Positions 26,342 through 36,863 of a stretch of DNA of 64,000 bases are shown here, one piece after another. The notes below the pieces were generated by a model. It had not been told where the DNA came from. It was given only the letters and a program-made list of their open reading frames with translations, and ran no database searches. The number at the start of each line of letters is the position of its first letter. The first letter of the stretch is position 1. Origin of the DNA: Streptomyces sp. NBC_01476 (GTDB lineage Bacteria > Actinomycetota > Actinomycetes > Streptomycetales > Streptomycetaceae); assembly GCF_036227265.1 (NCBI RefSeq), contig NZ_CP109446.1, positions 4,349,001 to 4,413,000 of the forward strand, in the 5' to 3' direction. The position numbers and the translations under genes are program-made.

Positions 26342-26581
26342 TCAGTGCATCCACAGCAGGTACAGCCCGTTCGTGCCGTACTCGCAGATGTAGACCGGAC
26401 CGTGCAGCGGCGCGTTCGCCTGCGCCTGGGCGACGCAGGTGTCGTACGTCGGGAAGTAGCCCATCAGCATGAAGCCGCTGCCGGGCGGCGGGGACGCCTG
26501 TGCGGCCGTGGTGGCGAGGCCGAGGCCGAGGACCGCCGTGGCGGCGACGGTGGCCGCGCGGGCGAGGATCTTCTTGCGCAT
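26342..26581 (-). CDS. Small secreted two-Cys protein, paralogue B
   Basis: The protein has 79 residues: a signal peptide MRKKILARAATVAATAVLGL to AAQA-S, then a mature part with MLMGYFPTYDTCVAQAQANA and LHGPVYICEYGTNGLYLLWM. The start ATG 26581 lies 11 bases after aaggag. It is the upstream copy of a tandem pair, 64 bp before the start of paralogue A, and both are probably on one transcript. A DasR-like palindrome lies about 120 bp upstream. The role is unknown. The small size and disulphide suggest an extracellular binding or inhibitory protein. Confidence 0.8.
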   Translation of the reverse strand: MRKKILARAATVAATAVLGLGLATTAAQASPPPGSGFMLMGYFPTYDTCVAQAQANAPLHGPVYICEYGTNGLYLLWMH

Positions 26582-26697
26582 GTGGATCACAACTCCTTTC
26601 CGGGGCAGGCGGAAGCGCCTGCCGAATGGCCAGGGGTGTGGTGCAGGGGGATGCGCGCGCGGTACCCAGCCTGCCGGGGGACGCCCGCCGCTTTCAA

Positions 26698-26711
26698 TAG
26701 GTCCAGACCAA
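26698..26711. promoter_or_regulatory. DasR/chitinase-type palindrome upstream of the secreted pair
   Basis: The core ggtccagacc (26700-26709) matches the GGTCTAGACC centre of DasR (dre) sites and chitinase promoter repeats with one change. It lies in the 386-bp gap between the secreted pair (-) and the ADP-ribosylglycohydrolase (+). No other feature is seen in that gap. Confidence 0.4.
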
Positions 26712-26967
26712 TTGGTGACGGTGGGACGATTGATGTTGACGCGCACCAGTCGGCCCGGCGTGCGCCCCTCGCGGGGAGCGGCAACCACCGTGCGGTCTCG
26801 TCCCGGTGTGAGTGCTCCACATAACGGAAGGACAGCTCCGACGCGAGACTCACCGCCTTCGGCTTCAGCTCGCGCTTCGCGCCGGACGCCCGCGCCGCCC
26901 CGACGCACCCACCCGCACCCGGCCCAACTCCCTTTCCCGCGGGCTTCGGAGCTTCTACGCTGCCCGG

Positions 26968-27909
26968 ATGGTCGACGTGAACAGGACCGGCGGGACGGTT
27001 GTCGGATCGGCGGTGGGGGACGCGCTGGGGGCACCGTTCGAGTTCGGTGCGGCCGGTGGGTTCTCCGCGCGGTTCCCCGAGCCGGGGTGCGGTGGGGAGA
27101 TGTGCGGGGGCGGGGGCTGGGAGCCCGGCGAGGCCACGGATGACACGCAGATGGCGGTCTGCGTGGCCGAGTCGTTGCTGGCACGGCGCGGGCTGGACCT
27201 GCCGGACGTGTTCGCCCGCTTCCGGCGGTGGGCAGCGGCCGACCCGAAGGACATCGGGCTGCAGACCGAGGACGTGCTGACCAACGGCTTGCCGTGGGAC
27301 CGCGCGGCCGAGGCCCACTTCCGGACCAACCACCGCGCCGCCGGGAACGGTGCGCTGATGCGGGCGGCCACGTCGGCGGTGTACTTCGCCGGGCAGGGTC
27401 GTGCGGCCACCATGGAGGCGGGCCGCCGTCTGTCGGCTCTCACGCACGGCGACCCCGCCGCGTGGGAAGGCACCGCGATCTTCCACGAGTTGCTGCGCGT
27501 CGCGCTGAACGGCGACGATCCGGTCGCCGCGGTCCCGGCCACCTTGGCGGCGGCCCATCCCGACCACCGCGGGCGTTACGCCACCGTGCTCGCCCCGGAC
27601 TGGCACCCGGGACAGGCAACGGAGTTCAACGGCGCCGTCTGGCCGTGCCTCGGCTCCGCCGTCTGGGCGGTGCGGACCACCTCCTCCTACGAGGAAGCGG
27701 TACGCGCCGCGGTCGACCTGGGCGGCGACACCGACACCGTGGCCGCGGTCACCGGCGCGCTGGCCGGGGCGGTCCACGGACTGGCGTCGGTACCGGCCCG
27801 TTGGACCCTCGCTCTCCACGTCCCCCTCCCGGGCTCCGGCACCCGAGTGCTCCGCACCCCGGACCTGCTGACCCTGGCCGCCCAACTCGCTGCCACCACA
27901 GCTGTCTGA
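26968..27909 (+). CDS. ADP-ribosylglycohydrolase (DraG) family protein
   Basis: The protein has 313 residues. ATG 26968 starts directly before the family N-terminus, GTVVGSAVGDALGAPFEF. The two di-metal Asp clusters are visible: ATDDTQMAVCVAESL near residue 57 and AVDLGGDTDTVAAVTGALAG near residue 253. NHRAAGNGALMRAA and NGAVWPCLGSAVWA fill the core. DraG-type enzymes remove ADP-ribose from proteins or hydrolyse free ADP-ribose derivatives. No ADP-ribosyltransferase is adjacent, though an ART-like toxin tip sits at 45.7 kb. The gene is monocistronic and followed by a GC-rich inverted repeat. Confidence 0.88.
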   Translation: MVDVNRTGGTVVGSAVGDALGAPFEFGAAGGFSARFPEPGCGGEMCGGGGWEPGEATDDTQMAVCVAESLLARRGLDLPDVFARFRRWAAADPKDIGLQTEDVLTNGLPWDRAAEAHFRTNHRAAGNGALMRAATSAVYFAGQGRAATMEAGRRLSALTHGDPAAWEGTAIFHELLRVALNGDDPVAAVPATLAAAHPDHRGRYATVLAPDWHPGQATEFNGAVWPCLGSAVWAVRTTSSYEEAVRAAVDLGGDTDTVAAVTGALAGAVHGLASVPARWTLALHVPLPGSGTRVLRTPDLLTLAAQLAATTAV

Positions 27910-28008
27910 CGGTCCATCAGACACGCCCGCGTCGGGCCCCGCTCGCCGGGAGGGGCGGGCGGGGCCGACGGGGGATCGGGGGGATCGGGGGCGCCGGGAT
28001 GCGTTGGG

Positions 28009-29682
28009 TCAGCGGACGTGGATGGTCACGGTGACGGTCTTGAGCACCGCCGGCAGCTTGGTCGTGTCGACCTTCAGGATCTCGCCGTTGTCGCTCTGCC
28101 CGGTGGGCGGCAGCACCTTCTGGTGGACGGTCCACTTGCCGTCGGGGTCCACGGCGATGGTGTCGATGCCGAAGTCGTCGTCGTTGGAGAGGTAGAGCGT
28201 CTTGCCGGCGTCCGCGGTGGCGACGCCCTCGACCTTGTCGTGGGCGAAGAACGCACCGCTGGGGTCGAGTTGGCTCACCAGCGTCCCCACGTTGACGTAC
28301 GGCTGCTTCTGGGCGACATGGACGCCGGCACCGGTCAGCGCGGTGAGCGCGGCATTCGTGCCGGCCGTCCCGACGAACGCCTCGGGCGACTTGCCGCCGA
28401 CCGTCAGACCGCTGACGTCGGTCGCGCCGTTGATGTCGGCCTCGTAGAGCGTCTTCTGGGCGAACGGCTCATAGGTGCCGTCACGTTCGTCGATGAGGAA
28501 CTTCGTGTCGGACAGCGCGGTGATCTCGCTGTTGGCGTCGCCCGTGGTCGCCGGGTTGTCCAGCAGGTACAGATACTGCTTGGACGTGTAGTTCCGCAGG
28601 TTCACCGTGATGATCCGGGTGGCCGCGACGTTCCCGGCCTTGGTGCTGCCGAGATCCGGCTGCTGCAGCGCGGACTGCATGATCCCCACCAGCGTCGAGC
28701 CGTCCGGCGTGACCGTCAGGCCCTCCATGCCCTTGTTCTTCAGGCGGTCGGCGAACTCGGCCGGCAGATAGCCGAGGATCTTGTGGTACGCGTTGTCCGG
28801 GCTGTTCCTGTACGGGGTCAGCCGGCCCAGCTCGTAACCGTTCGCGTCGAAGTGCGTGATGTACGGGCCGTACTCGTCCGACACCCAGAACGTGCCGTCC
28901 GGCAGCGCCACCAGACCCTCGGAGTCGTAGCCGTACGGGTCCTTGGCGACGGGCGTCGGCGTACCGCCGTGGGCGTTCGTGGCGGCGACGTCGTCGATCA
29001 CCTCGCTCGTGTCGTGCGGAGGGCGGCCGCTGTAGTTCACGCCGCCGAGGCGCTTCGGCCCCTTCAGGGTGACCTTCTTGACCAGCTCCGCCTTGCCGCC
29101 CACGAGCTTGAACTCGCCGATCTCCGGCGTGAAGTCGAGAAGCATCTCGGACTTGTTGCCGTCGGGGGCGTCCGCGTTCGGGCCGCGGTCGGTGAGGCCG
29201 TAGAAGTAGCCCGACTTGCCCGGAACCGGGGCGAGCGACGAGCCGAAGCCCTCACCGGAGATCTCGGTGGTGGTGCCGCCGGGGCCGGCGACCTTCGCCA
29301 GCGGCGGCAAGGCGGCCCCGTTCGCCTGGGTGTCCTTGAAGAGCTGTACGGCGTCGGTCGTCGTGTACGTGAAGGTGTCCGTGCCCTTGAAGCCGGCCTT
29401 CGGGGTGTACGTGAACGAGCCGTCCGCGTTGACCGTCGCCGTGCCGTCCGACGGGTCGGTGTGCCGCACCACGGCGGTCGCGCCGGAGTCGTTCCGCAGC
29501 ACGTTGCCGGTCACCGTGCCGTGGCCGGAGAAGGAGTCGGCGGTCGCGCCGAAGTCGTGCGACGGGGCCGACAGCCAGCCATGGGCCTGGGCGGCGGCCG
29601 TACCCGCGCCGACAATGGCGACGGTGGCACCGATCGCGACGGCGACCCGGGTGCGCTTGCGGGAGAAGGGTCTTGAAGTCAT
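28009..29682 (-). CDS. Secreted phytase-like esterase with Ig-like N-domain
   Basis: The protein has 557 residues. A signal peptide (basic SRKRTR, hydrophobic core, AQAHG) is followed by a cadherin/VCBS-like beta-sandwich, residues about 45-110 (GTVTGNVLRNDSGATAVV, NADGSFTYTPKAGFKGTDTF). Next comes the esterase-like domain of the phytase-like family: GKSGYFYGLTDRGPNADAPD, YDSEGLVALPDGTFWVSDEY, NKGMEGLTVTPDGSTLVG and EGVATADAGKTLYLSNDDDFG. Such proteins are beta-propeller-like secreted enzymes. Substrate is uncertain, and in relatives phosphodiester and organophosphate activities are suspected. Monocistronic. Confidence 0.85.
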   Translation of the reverse strand: MTSRPFSRKRTRVAVAIGATVAIVGAGTAAAQAHGWLSAPSHDFGATADSFSGHGTVTGNVLRNDSGATAVVRHTDPSDGTATVNADGSFTYTPKAGFKGTDTFTYTTTDAVQLFKDTQANGAALPPLAKVAGPGGTTTEISGEGFGSSLAPVPGKSGYFYGLTDRGPNADAPDGNKSEMLLDFTPEIGEFKLVGGKAELVKKVTLKGPKRLGGVNYSGRPPHDTSEVIDDVAATNAHGGTPTPVAKDPYGYDSEGLVALPDGTFWVSDEYGPYITHFDANGYELGRLTPYRNSPDNAYHKILGYLPAEFADRLKNKGMEGLTVTPDGSTLVGIMQSALQQPDLGSTKAGNVAATRIITVNLRNYTSKQYLYLLDNPATTGDANSEITALSDTKFLIDERDGTYEPFAQKTLYEADINGATDVSGLTVGGKSPEAFVGTAGTNAALTALTGAGVHVAQKQPYVNVGTLVSQLDPSGAFFAHDKVEGVATADAGKTLYLSNDDDFGIDTIAVDPDGKWTVHQKVLPPTGQSDNGEILKVDTTKLPAVLKTVTVTIHVR

Positions 29683-30046
29683 ACCTCCGAACTTGTCGGT
29701 CGGTGGTGAACGCCGGGCCGATAGCCGGTGAACCCTCGATTCAAAAAGGACCGGCTCTTCGGTTGCCCTTGACTTCCGGCGTTTTCCTTGATTGCGGTGG
29801 GGGCGCTGGGGTGGGTGGGAAAGGGGACTTGATCCGCCGCGGGCGGGCCGCCGCGCGGGGCGTCACGACGCGTGGGCGGTTGCGCGGGCGCCCGGTCCGC
29901 GCCCGTGGACGCCTGGCAACTGCTGACCGCGGCTCCGGTCACGGCGTTCGAGGCGTCCGTTGCCTGCCCCGGCGACGAGCGGAGGCGGCAGGTCAGGGCG
30001 GGAGAAGCCCGGCAGGACAACCCCGGCAGCAGAAGTCCGCAGGCAG
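29683..30046. other. Intergenic region, 364 bp
   Basis: No credible gene or repeat on either strand. It separates the phytase-like gene from a truncated MFS gene and may be decayed coding DNA. Confidence 0.5.
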
Positions 30047-31348
30047 TCAGTGATCGTGAGCGGCGCCGCGTTGCTCTTTGCCCGCTCCGGTGGAGCCCGC
30101 GGACGCGGATCGGCCGGCCCCCAAGCGGTGGCCCTGGGATCCGGGGATCGGTGCCTCGGCGAGGCGCCGGCCGTTGCGGGCGGCGGCGGCCTGCGCCCAG
30201 CTGCCGGTGGAGATGACGCCGAGCGCGAGCGCGACGAGTCCGCAGCCTCCGAGGACGGCCCAGGCCGCGTGGCTCGCGTCGACGAAGCCGGGACCCGTGC
30301 CGGCCACGATGGAACCGGTGACGGCGACACCGATGGACGCCCCGAACTGGCGGGCGCTCGCGGCGAGCGCGCCCGCGACACCGACCTGGTCCGGCGGCAG
30401 CCCGGAGACGGCGGTGTTGGTGATCGATGGGCTGATCATGCCCACACCGAGGCCGAAGACGGCATAGGCGGTCAGCAGATGGACGCCGTCGGTGTGCGCG
30501 GTCAGGGGGACGAGAAGGAAGCCGCCGGTGGCGAGGAGCGCGCCGCCCAGCGCGAGAGGCAAGCGGGCTCCCCGGGAGGCGAGAAACCGCCCGGAGAGGT
30601 TGGCGGCGACGGCTTGGCCCACGGCCATCGGGATGATCATCAGTCCGGCCCGCAGGGGCCCGAAGTGGCGGATGTCCTGGAGATAGAGGGTGTTGAGGAA
30701 CAGGAACCCGCCGAGCCCGGCCGACATCACGACGGAGATCGCGTTCGCGCCGGAGAACGGCGGACTGCGGAAGAACCGCAGGTCGATCAGCGGCTCGGAC
30801 CGCCGCGGCTCGATGACGAGTATCCCGGTGAGGGCCAGGACGGCGAGGACGAACAGCCCGATGATCCACGGGTCCGCCCATCCGCGCCCGGGGCCCTCGA
30901 TCGTCGCGGCGATGACCGACGCGAACAGGACGACGATCAGCGCCTGCCCGAGCGGATCGAACGCGCGGGCCCTGCCGGCCTTGGACTCGGGGACGAATCT
31001 CCGGGAGAGCAGGATCGCGGCGATCCCGATCGGGACGCTGACCCAGAACACCGATCGCCAGCCGAGACCACTGACCAGCAGGCCGCCGAGCACAGGCCCG
31101 GCCGCGATGGTGATCCCGATCACCGACCCCCACACGCCGATCGCTCGTGCCCGTTCCCCGCGGTCGGTGAAGACGCCGGCGACGATCGACAGCGCCACCG
31201 GGTTGAGCATCGAGCCGCCCACTCCTTGCAGGGCGCAGAAGCCGATCAGCCACCCGACGCCCGGCGCCAGGCCGCACAGGAGGGAGCCGAGGGCGAACAG
31301 CGACAGCCCGAGCTGGAAGATCCGCCTGCGGCCGAAGCGGTCGGCCAT
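30047..31348 (-). pseudogene. 5'-truncated MFS (EmrB/QacA type) drug exporter
   Basis: The recognisable sequence begins at MADRFGRRRIFQLGLSL, which is motif A between TM2 and TM3. The first two membrane segments, about 60-70 residues, are missing. The rest is complete, with about 12 further hydrophobic segments as in the 14-TM DHA2 group, including motif C-like ERARAIGVWGSVIGITIAAGPVLGG. Upstream of about 31355 the minus-strand frame (MSHPCGYTSAATKSCGPTC and onward) is merely the antisense of a plus-strand DUF1877 fragment. The gene was therefore cut by recombination, and its promoter and start are gone. Confidence 0.8.
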
Positions 31349-31364
31349 GGAGCCGCTCGGCGAG

Positions 31365-31625
31365 GCCGGGGACTGGGGGTACGGGCCGCCGCGGTATCTG
31401 CCCGTGGACCGCGTACGCGTGGGCGCCGACGTGCTGACCCGTACGCCGTACGACCGGCTCACCGCGCACGTCGGCCCGCAGGATTTGGTCGCCGCTGATG
31501 TGTACCCGCAGGGGTGGGACACGGCCGAGTCCCTGGACTGGGCGCGTCACTGGTACGCGGACCTGACACGTTTTCTCGACGCGGCGGCCCGCGAGGGGCA
31601 GGCGGTCATCGTCTGGCTCGACTGA
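31365..31625 (+). pseudogene. 3' fragment of a DUF1877 (YfbM-like) gene
   Basis: The plus-strand frame reads GDWGYGPPRYLPVDRVRVGA, then GWDTAESLDWARHWYADLT and AVIVWLD before TGA. This is the C-terminal half of DUF1877 proteins, which are about 160 residues long; the first half is absent. It abuts the truncated MFS gene head to head at about 31350-31365, marking one deletion or inversion junction. Confidence 0.7.
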
Positions 31626-31735
31626 ACGCGGACCTCCGCCGGAGGCGGCGCGAGGGCCGGGCGTTCGGGACGGGCGTTCGGGACGGGCGTTTTGGCCGCG
31701 CGGGCCGGGGGTGGGTCCGCTTCCTCGGGGGCGGG

Positions 31736-32458
31736 CTACCGCTGGGTCAGGCCGTCGATCATCAGCGCGAGGGTGAAGTCGAACCGGTCGTGGCCCTCGC
31801 CGGCGGTGAGTTCGGCCGCGTAGCGGATGGTGTGGGGGAAGCCCTCGGCGGGCAGCGCGGTCAGCCGGCGCCGGAGTTCGTCGGTGTCGACGACCCAGTC
31901 CGCGTCGTCGCCGGCCGTACGCTGCCTCACGATCGAGATCTCCAGGCAGTAGCCGGCCACGTACAGCAAGAGGGCGTCGATCGCCCAGACGGCGGCCTGC
32001 GGGGCGACGCCGCCGGCGAGCAGGATGGCCAGCATCCCCTCGCTGACGCGCAACGTCTCCAGGTCGGTGGGGGCCATCGCGAGCGCCGCGCGGGAGATCC
32101 CCGGGTATCTCAGGTACTGGTCGCGCATCTGGGAGCACACGCCGCGGATCTGCTCCCGCCAGGCAGCGGGGTCGGGCTCGGGCAGCGAGAGCTCGGCGCA
32201 GAGCCGCGCGATGAGCAGTTCGTCGAGGTCCGCCTTGTTGACCACGTGGGCGTAGAGCGAGGCGGGCCCGGTGTCGAGCGCGCCGGCCAGCCGGCGCATG
32301 GTCAGCGCTTCGTAGCCCTCGGCGGCGATGACCTCCAGCGCGGTGTCGACGACCTGCTCCACGGTGATCGGGGCCTTGCGGCGCCGTGGCCGGGGTTCGG
32401 CTCCGGCCTCGGGGTTCGGCGGCAGATGGCGTGCCGCGCGTCGCTCTCTCGGGTTCAC
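31736..32458 (-). CDS. TetR-family repressor
   Basis: The protein has 240 residues from GTG 32458. The HTH lies in ITVEQVVDTALEVIAAEGYE, then LTMRRLAGALDTGPASLYAHV. The C-terminal helical ligand domain resembles the TetR_C group (YPGISRAALAMAPTDLETLR). I prefer GTG 32458 over 32479. A -10-like tatagt (32470-32465 on the minus strand) ends six bases before it, implying a leaderless mRNA, and 32479 would lie inside the divergent promoter. Only 50 bp separate it from the FAD monooxygenase, whose promoter it should repress. Confidence 0.87.
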   Translation of the reverse strand: MNPRERRAARHLPPNPEAGAEPRPRRRKAPITVEQVVDTALEVIAAEGYEALTMRRLAGALDTGPASLYAHVVNKADLDELLIARLCAELSLPEPDPAAWREQIRGVCSQMRDQYLRYPGISRAALAMAPTDLETLRVSEGMLAILLAGGVAPQAAVWAIDALLLYVAGYCLEISIVRQRTAGDDADWVVDTDELRRRLTALPAEGFPHTIRYAAELTAGEGHDRFDFTLALMIDGLTQR

Positions 32459-32464
32459 CCGACC

Positions 32465-32508
32465 ACTATAGCTTGACACGAACGCCGTTCGTATATAGAA
32501 CGCTGTTC
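32465..32508. promoter_or_regulatory. Shared TetR operator and divergent promoters
   Basis: Two near-identical palindromes, gaacgccgttc (32480-32490) and gaacgctgttc (32498-32508), flank the -10 tatata/tataga (32492-32499) of the monooxygenase, whose -35 is ttgaca at 32473-32478. The opposite-strand tatagt for the repressor lies just left. Binding at both palindromes would block both promoters. Neither gene has a ribosome binding site, so both mRNAs look leaderless or nearly so. Confidence 0.75.
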
Positions 32509-34110
<1,602 letters not shown>

Positions 34111-34123
34111 ACCGGGACTCGGC

Positions 34124-34155
34124 GCCGCCCGCTCCGGATTCCCGGAGGGGGCGGC
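34124..34155. terminator. Inverted repeat after the monooxygenase
   Basis: gccgcccgctccgg (34124-34137) pairs with ccggagggggcggc (34142-34155) with one mismatch over a short loop. It lies between the convergent monooxygenase and the small minus-strand ORF. Confidence 0.7.
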
Positions 34156-34159
34156 GGGG

Positions 34160-34288
34160 TCAGTCGCGGCTGCGGCGGAGGACTCCCGCCTCGGCCGCGG
34201 ACGTGCCCACGCCGCCCAGGACGGCCACGTGGAAGACCGCTGCGGCGAAAGCGGTCAGGAAGCGGGAGAGCTTGCGTGCGCTGCGCAT
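34160..34288 (-). CDS. Small hydrophobic peptide, 42 aa
   Basis: The frame MRSARKLSRFLTAFAAAVFH, then VAVLGGVGTSAAEAG, ends LRRSRD before TGA. A basic start and one hydrophobic stretch suggest a membrane peptide or a short secreted product. The site aggtg precedes the ATG. It lies 60 bp downstream of the lipoprotein gene stop on the same strand and could share its transcript. Third-position GC is high, which supports coding. No family recognised. Confidence 0.5.
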   Translation of the reverse strand: MRSARKLSRFLTAFAAAVFHVAVLGGVGTSAAEAGVLRRSRD

Positions 34289-34348
34289 GGTGGGTCACCT
34301 GTCCGATCGGGCTCGCGGGACGCTGCTGTTCGGTCCGGTTCCCGGGTC

Positions 34349-35110
34349 TCACCAGGTCAGGGCGTCGTCCATCGACTGCTGCCAGTAGGTGGTGTTGAGC
34401 GAGTCGTCGACGTAGGTGCCCTTCGCGGGCAGCGGCGGGTGGGCGGCGGCGCCGACATTCCCGCTGCCGGACCGGCCTTGGAAGTAGACGGTCAGGGACT
34501 TCACGGTGTGGCCGTTCGAGCCGCTGCCGTCGGCGGCGGACAGGTTGACGGAGGCGTAGCCGGACTCGCCCGGGTTGAGCGTGACCACGGCCTGCGGGTG
34601 GGAGTCCTCGATGACCGGCGGTACGGCCTGGGCGTCGCCGAAGCGCAGCGCCGGGTAGCCGTAGAGGTAGCACGTACGGCTGCCGGTGTTGGTGACCGTG
34701 AGCAGCATGTGGTTGACCGGACGGTTCAGCGGGGCGGCCACGACCTTGGTGGTGGATCCCTCGCAGGTGACCGGTGTGGTGGGGGCGGCCGGAGCCTTGG
34801 TGCGGCCGGTGCCGGTGTTGGCCGCCGGCTTGGAGCCGGCGGGTGCCGCGGGCTCGGCCCCGTGGGGCGCCCCGGGCCCCGCGGACGCCCCGGACCTCGC
34901 GGGCTTCGCGGTGGAGGGCGACGAGGACGGGCCGTCGGCCGCGGTCCTGGCGGTGGGAACGCCCGTGGACGGGGCAGGCGACGCGGTCGTGGCGGCGCCC
35001 TCGTCCCGGGTGGCCGTTCCGTCGCCGCACGCGGTCAGGGAGAGCGCGGCGAGAACGACGGTCGCGGCGGCGCCTACGAGACGGGTACCGGAGTTTCGCA
35101 TACTGGACAT
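34349..35110 (-). CDS. DUF4232 lipoprotein
   Basis: The protein has 253 residues. ATG 35110 follows agagg at a 9-nt spacing. The signal peptide ends in the lipobox LTAC. Residues 30-115 are a low-complexity Ala/Pro/Ser/Thr linker. The C-terminal domain of about 135 residues is DUF4232: VTCEGSTTKVVAAPL, HMLLTVTNTGSRTCYLYGYP, TLNPGESGYASVNLSAADG and GKGT-like PAKGTYVDDSLNTTYW. DUF4232 proteins are cell-surface beta-sandwiches of unknown function. The next gene, a membrane HTH protein, is divergent. Confidence 0.85.
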   Translation of the reverse strand: MSSMRNSGTRLVGAAATVVLAALSLTACGDGTATRDEGAATTASPAPSTGVPTARTAADGPSSSPSTAKPARSGASAGPGAPHGAEPAAPAGSKPAANTGTGRTKAPAAPTTPVTCEGSTTKVVAAPLNRPVNHMLLTVTNTGSRTCYLYGYPALRFGDAQAVPPVIEDSHPQAVVTLNPGESGYASVNLSAADGSGSNGHTVKSLTVYFQGRSGSGNVGAAAHPPLPAKGTYVDDSLNTTYWQQSMDDALTW

Positions 35111-35286
35111 GTGCCCGTGCCTCTTTCGCAGTTCGGGTCGGTGTGGTGCTTGGATGACCGGAGCTTGTGGGGTGATCCGTCCCAACCGCCACGTACCACG
35201 GGCAGTTGGGGACGCTGGAACGCCGAAACCCACTCTGAACAGGGGGAACGCGGCGCCCCTGGAACGCGCGAACGGGACGCCGTGGG

Positions 35287-36810
35287 ATGGAGGAGCAGGT
35301 GTCAGAGGTGACGGGGGCCCGGGAGACCGAGGAGTTCGCGGCGCTGCTGCGGGAACTCAAGGACCGCTCGGGACTGAGCTACGGGGCACTGGCGAAGCGG
35401 CTGCACATGAGTACGTCGACGCTGCACCGGTACTGCCATGGCGCCGCGGTCCCGACCGAGTACGCACCGGTGGAGCGCCTCGCGCGGGTGTGCCGGGCGA
35501 CGCCGCAGGAACTCATGGGACTGCACCGGCAGTGGGTGCTCGCGGACGCGGCACGCAGGATCAGGGCGGACCAGGCGACGGCGGCGCGGGCGGGGGCGGG
35601 CGCGGGCGCGCGGGCGGTCGACCCGGGGGGCACCGTCGCGGAACCGGCCGCGCCGGGGGATGCGCGTGCGGGGGGCGCTTCGGACGGGGCCGGGGCGGGG
35701 GTCGGATCGGCGGATGCGGCACCGGTTGGCGCCGGGCCGGTGGGGGCCGGGCCGGTGGACGCCGGATCGATGGCCGCGGGATCGGCGGACGCGGCACCTA
35801 CCGCGGCACCCTCGGCGGCACCCTCCGCTCGCGGCGCGAACGGCCCGGCGGACGAACCGGTCGTCGCCCATCTGACACCGGGCCCCGCCTCACCACGCCG
35901 GCGCCGCACCGCACTGGTCGCCTCCGCCGCGGTGGCCGCCCTGGTGGTGGCCGCCGTACTGGTCGCGCATCCGCCCTGGGACGGTGGCGGACCGGACGCG
36001 AGCGACGCGCGGGCAGCCGGTACCGCCGCGAGCAGCGGGACGACCGGCGCCAGGAAGCCGTCCGCCACGCCGTCCCCTGGCGGCCAGAGCCGTACCCCGT
36101 CCGTATCGGCACCCGCCACCCCGTCCCGTACGAGCGGAACCGGCACCCCGCAGGGCAGCCCCAGCCCCGGGCGGAGCGCGGCAGCCGGGCCCGCCGGCGG
36201 CAGCGGCACCGGCGCCGTCCCCCTCACCGTCGCCACCCGCCCGTACGTCTACGACAACCCGTGCAGCCAGCACTTCCTCGTCGACAGCGCACCCGCACAG
36301 GTCGGCCCGCCCGCGAACGAGCCGGACGCGCCACGCTGGGCCGCCGCGTACGGCGCGGTCTCCTCGGGCGAACAGCGGGTCGCCCTCACCGTCCAGGGCA
36401 CCGGCGCGGACACCGTCGTCCTGGAGGCGCTGCACGTGAGCGTCACCTCCCGGGGCGCACCGCTGGCCTGGAACGACTACTCGATGGGCGTCGGCTGCGG
36501 CGGCGGCGTCGACAGCAAGTCCTTCGACGTCGACCTGGACGACGGCAGCCCCGCGGTCACCGTCAAGAACGGCCAGCGCGACTTCCCGTACAAGGTCAGC
36601 GAGTCCGACCCGGAGGTCTTCTACGTCACCGCCCACACCAAGGCGCACGACGTCCGCTGGGACCTCACCCTCGACTGGTCCAGCGGCACCCGCCACGGCA
36701 CGGTCCGCGTCGACAACGACGGCACCCCCTTCCGCACCAGCGCCGACGCCGCCCGCCCCGGCTACGACTACCCGCTGGGCGGCAGCGACTGGATCCCCCG
36801 CGAACCCTGA
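35287..36810 (+). CDS. HTH protein with a single TM segment and exported C-terminal domain
   Basis: The protein has 507 residues. Residues about 10-80 are an XRE-type HTH (GLSYGALAKRLHMSTSTLHR, then YCHGAAVPTEYAPVERLARV). A 100-residue Ala/Gly/Pro linker follows. One membrane segment lies around residue 215 (ALVASAAVAALVVAAVLVAH). An exported beta-rich domain of about 190 residues follows, with Cys in YDNPCSQHF and GVGCGGGVDS. The layout resembles RodZ-like or anti-sigma-type transmembrane sensors of Streptomyces, in which outer binding is relayed to an inner HTH. Divergence from the DUF4232 lipoprotein suggests they share a surface signal. ATG 35287 is the first start; GTG 35299 is possible. 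Confidence 0.82.
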   Translation: MEEQVSEVTGARETEEFAALLRELKDRSGLSYGALAKRLHMSTSTLHRYCHGAAVPTEYAPVERLARVCRATPQELMGLHRQWVLADAARRIRADQATAARAGAGAGARAVDPGGTVAEPAAPGDARAGGASDGAGAGVGSADAAPVGAGPVGAGPVDAGSMAAGSADAAPTAAPSAAPSARGANGPADEPVVAHLTPGPASPRRRRTALVASAAVAALVVAAVLVAHPPWDGGGPDASDARAAGTAASSGTTGARKPSATPSPGGQSRTPSVSAPATPSRTSGTGTPQGSPSPGRSAAAGPAGGSGTGAVPLTVATRPYVYDNPCSQHFLVDSAPAQVGPPANEPDAPRWAAAYGAVSSGEQRVALTVQGTGADTVVLEALHVSVTSRGAPLAWNDYSMGVGCGGGVDSKSFDVDLDDGSPAVTVKNGQRDFPYKVSESDPEVFYVTAHTKAHDVRWDLTLDWSSGTRHGTVRVDNDGTPFRTSADAARPGYDYPLGGSDWIPREP

Positions 36811-36863
36811 CCACCCCGGGCCGCCGGTACGTCCACCCCCGCGAGGCCGGCCGCACTATCGTC

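Noticed and set aside
31349..31522. N-terminal part of the minus-strand MFS frame
   Set aside because: These codons are the antisense of the DUF1877 fragment and do not encode membrane segments.
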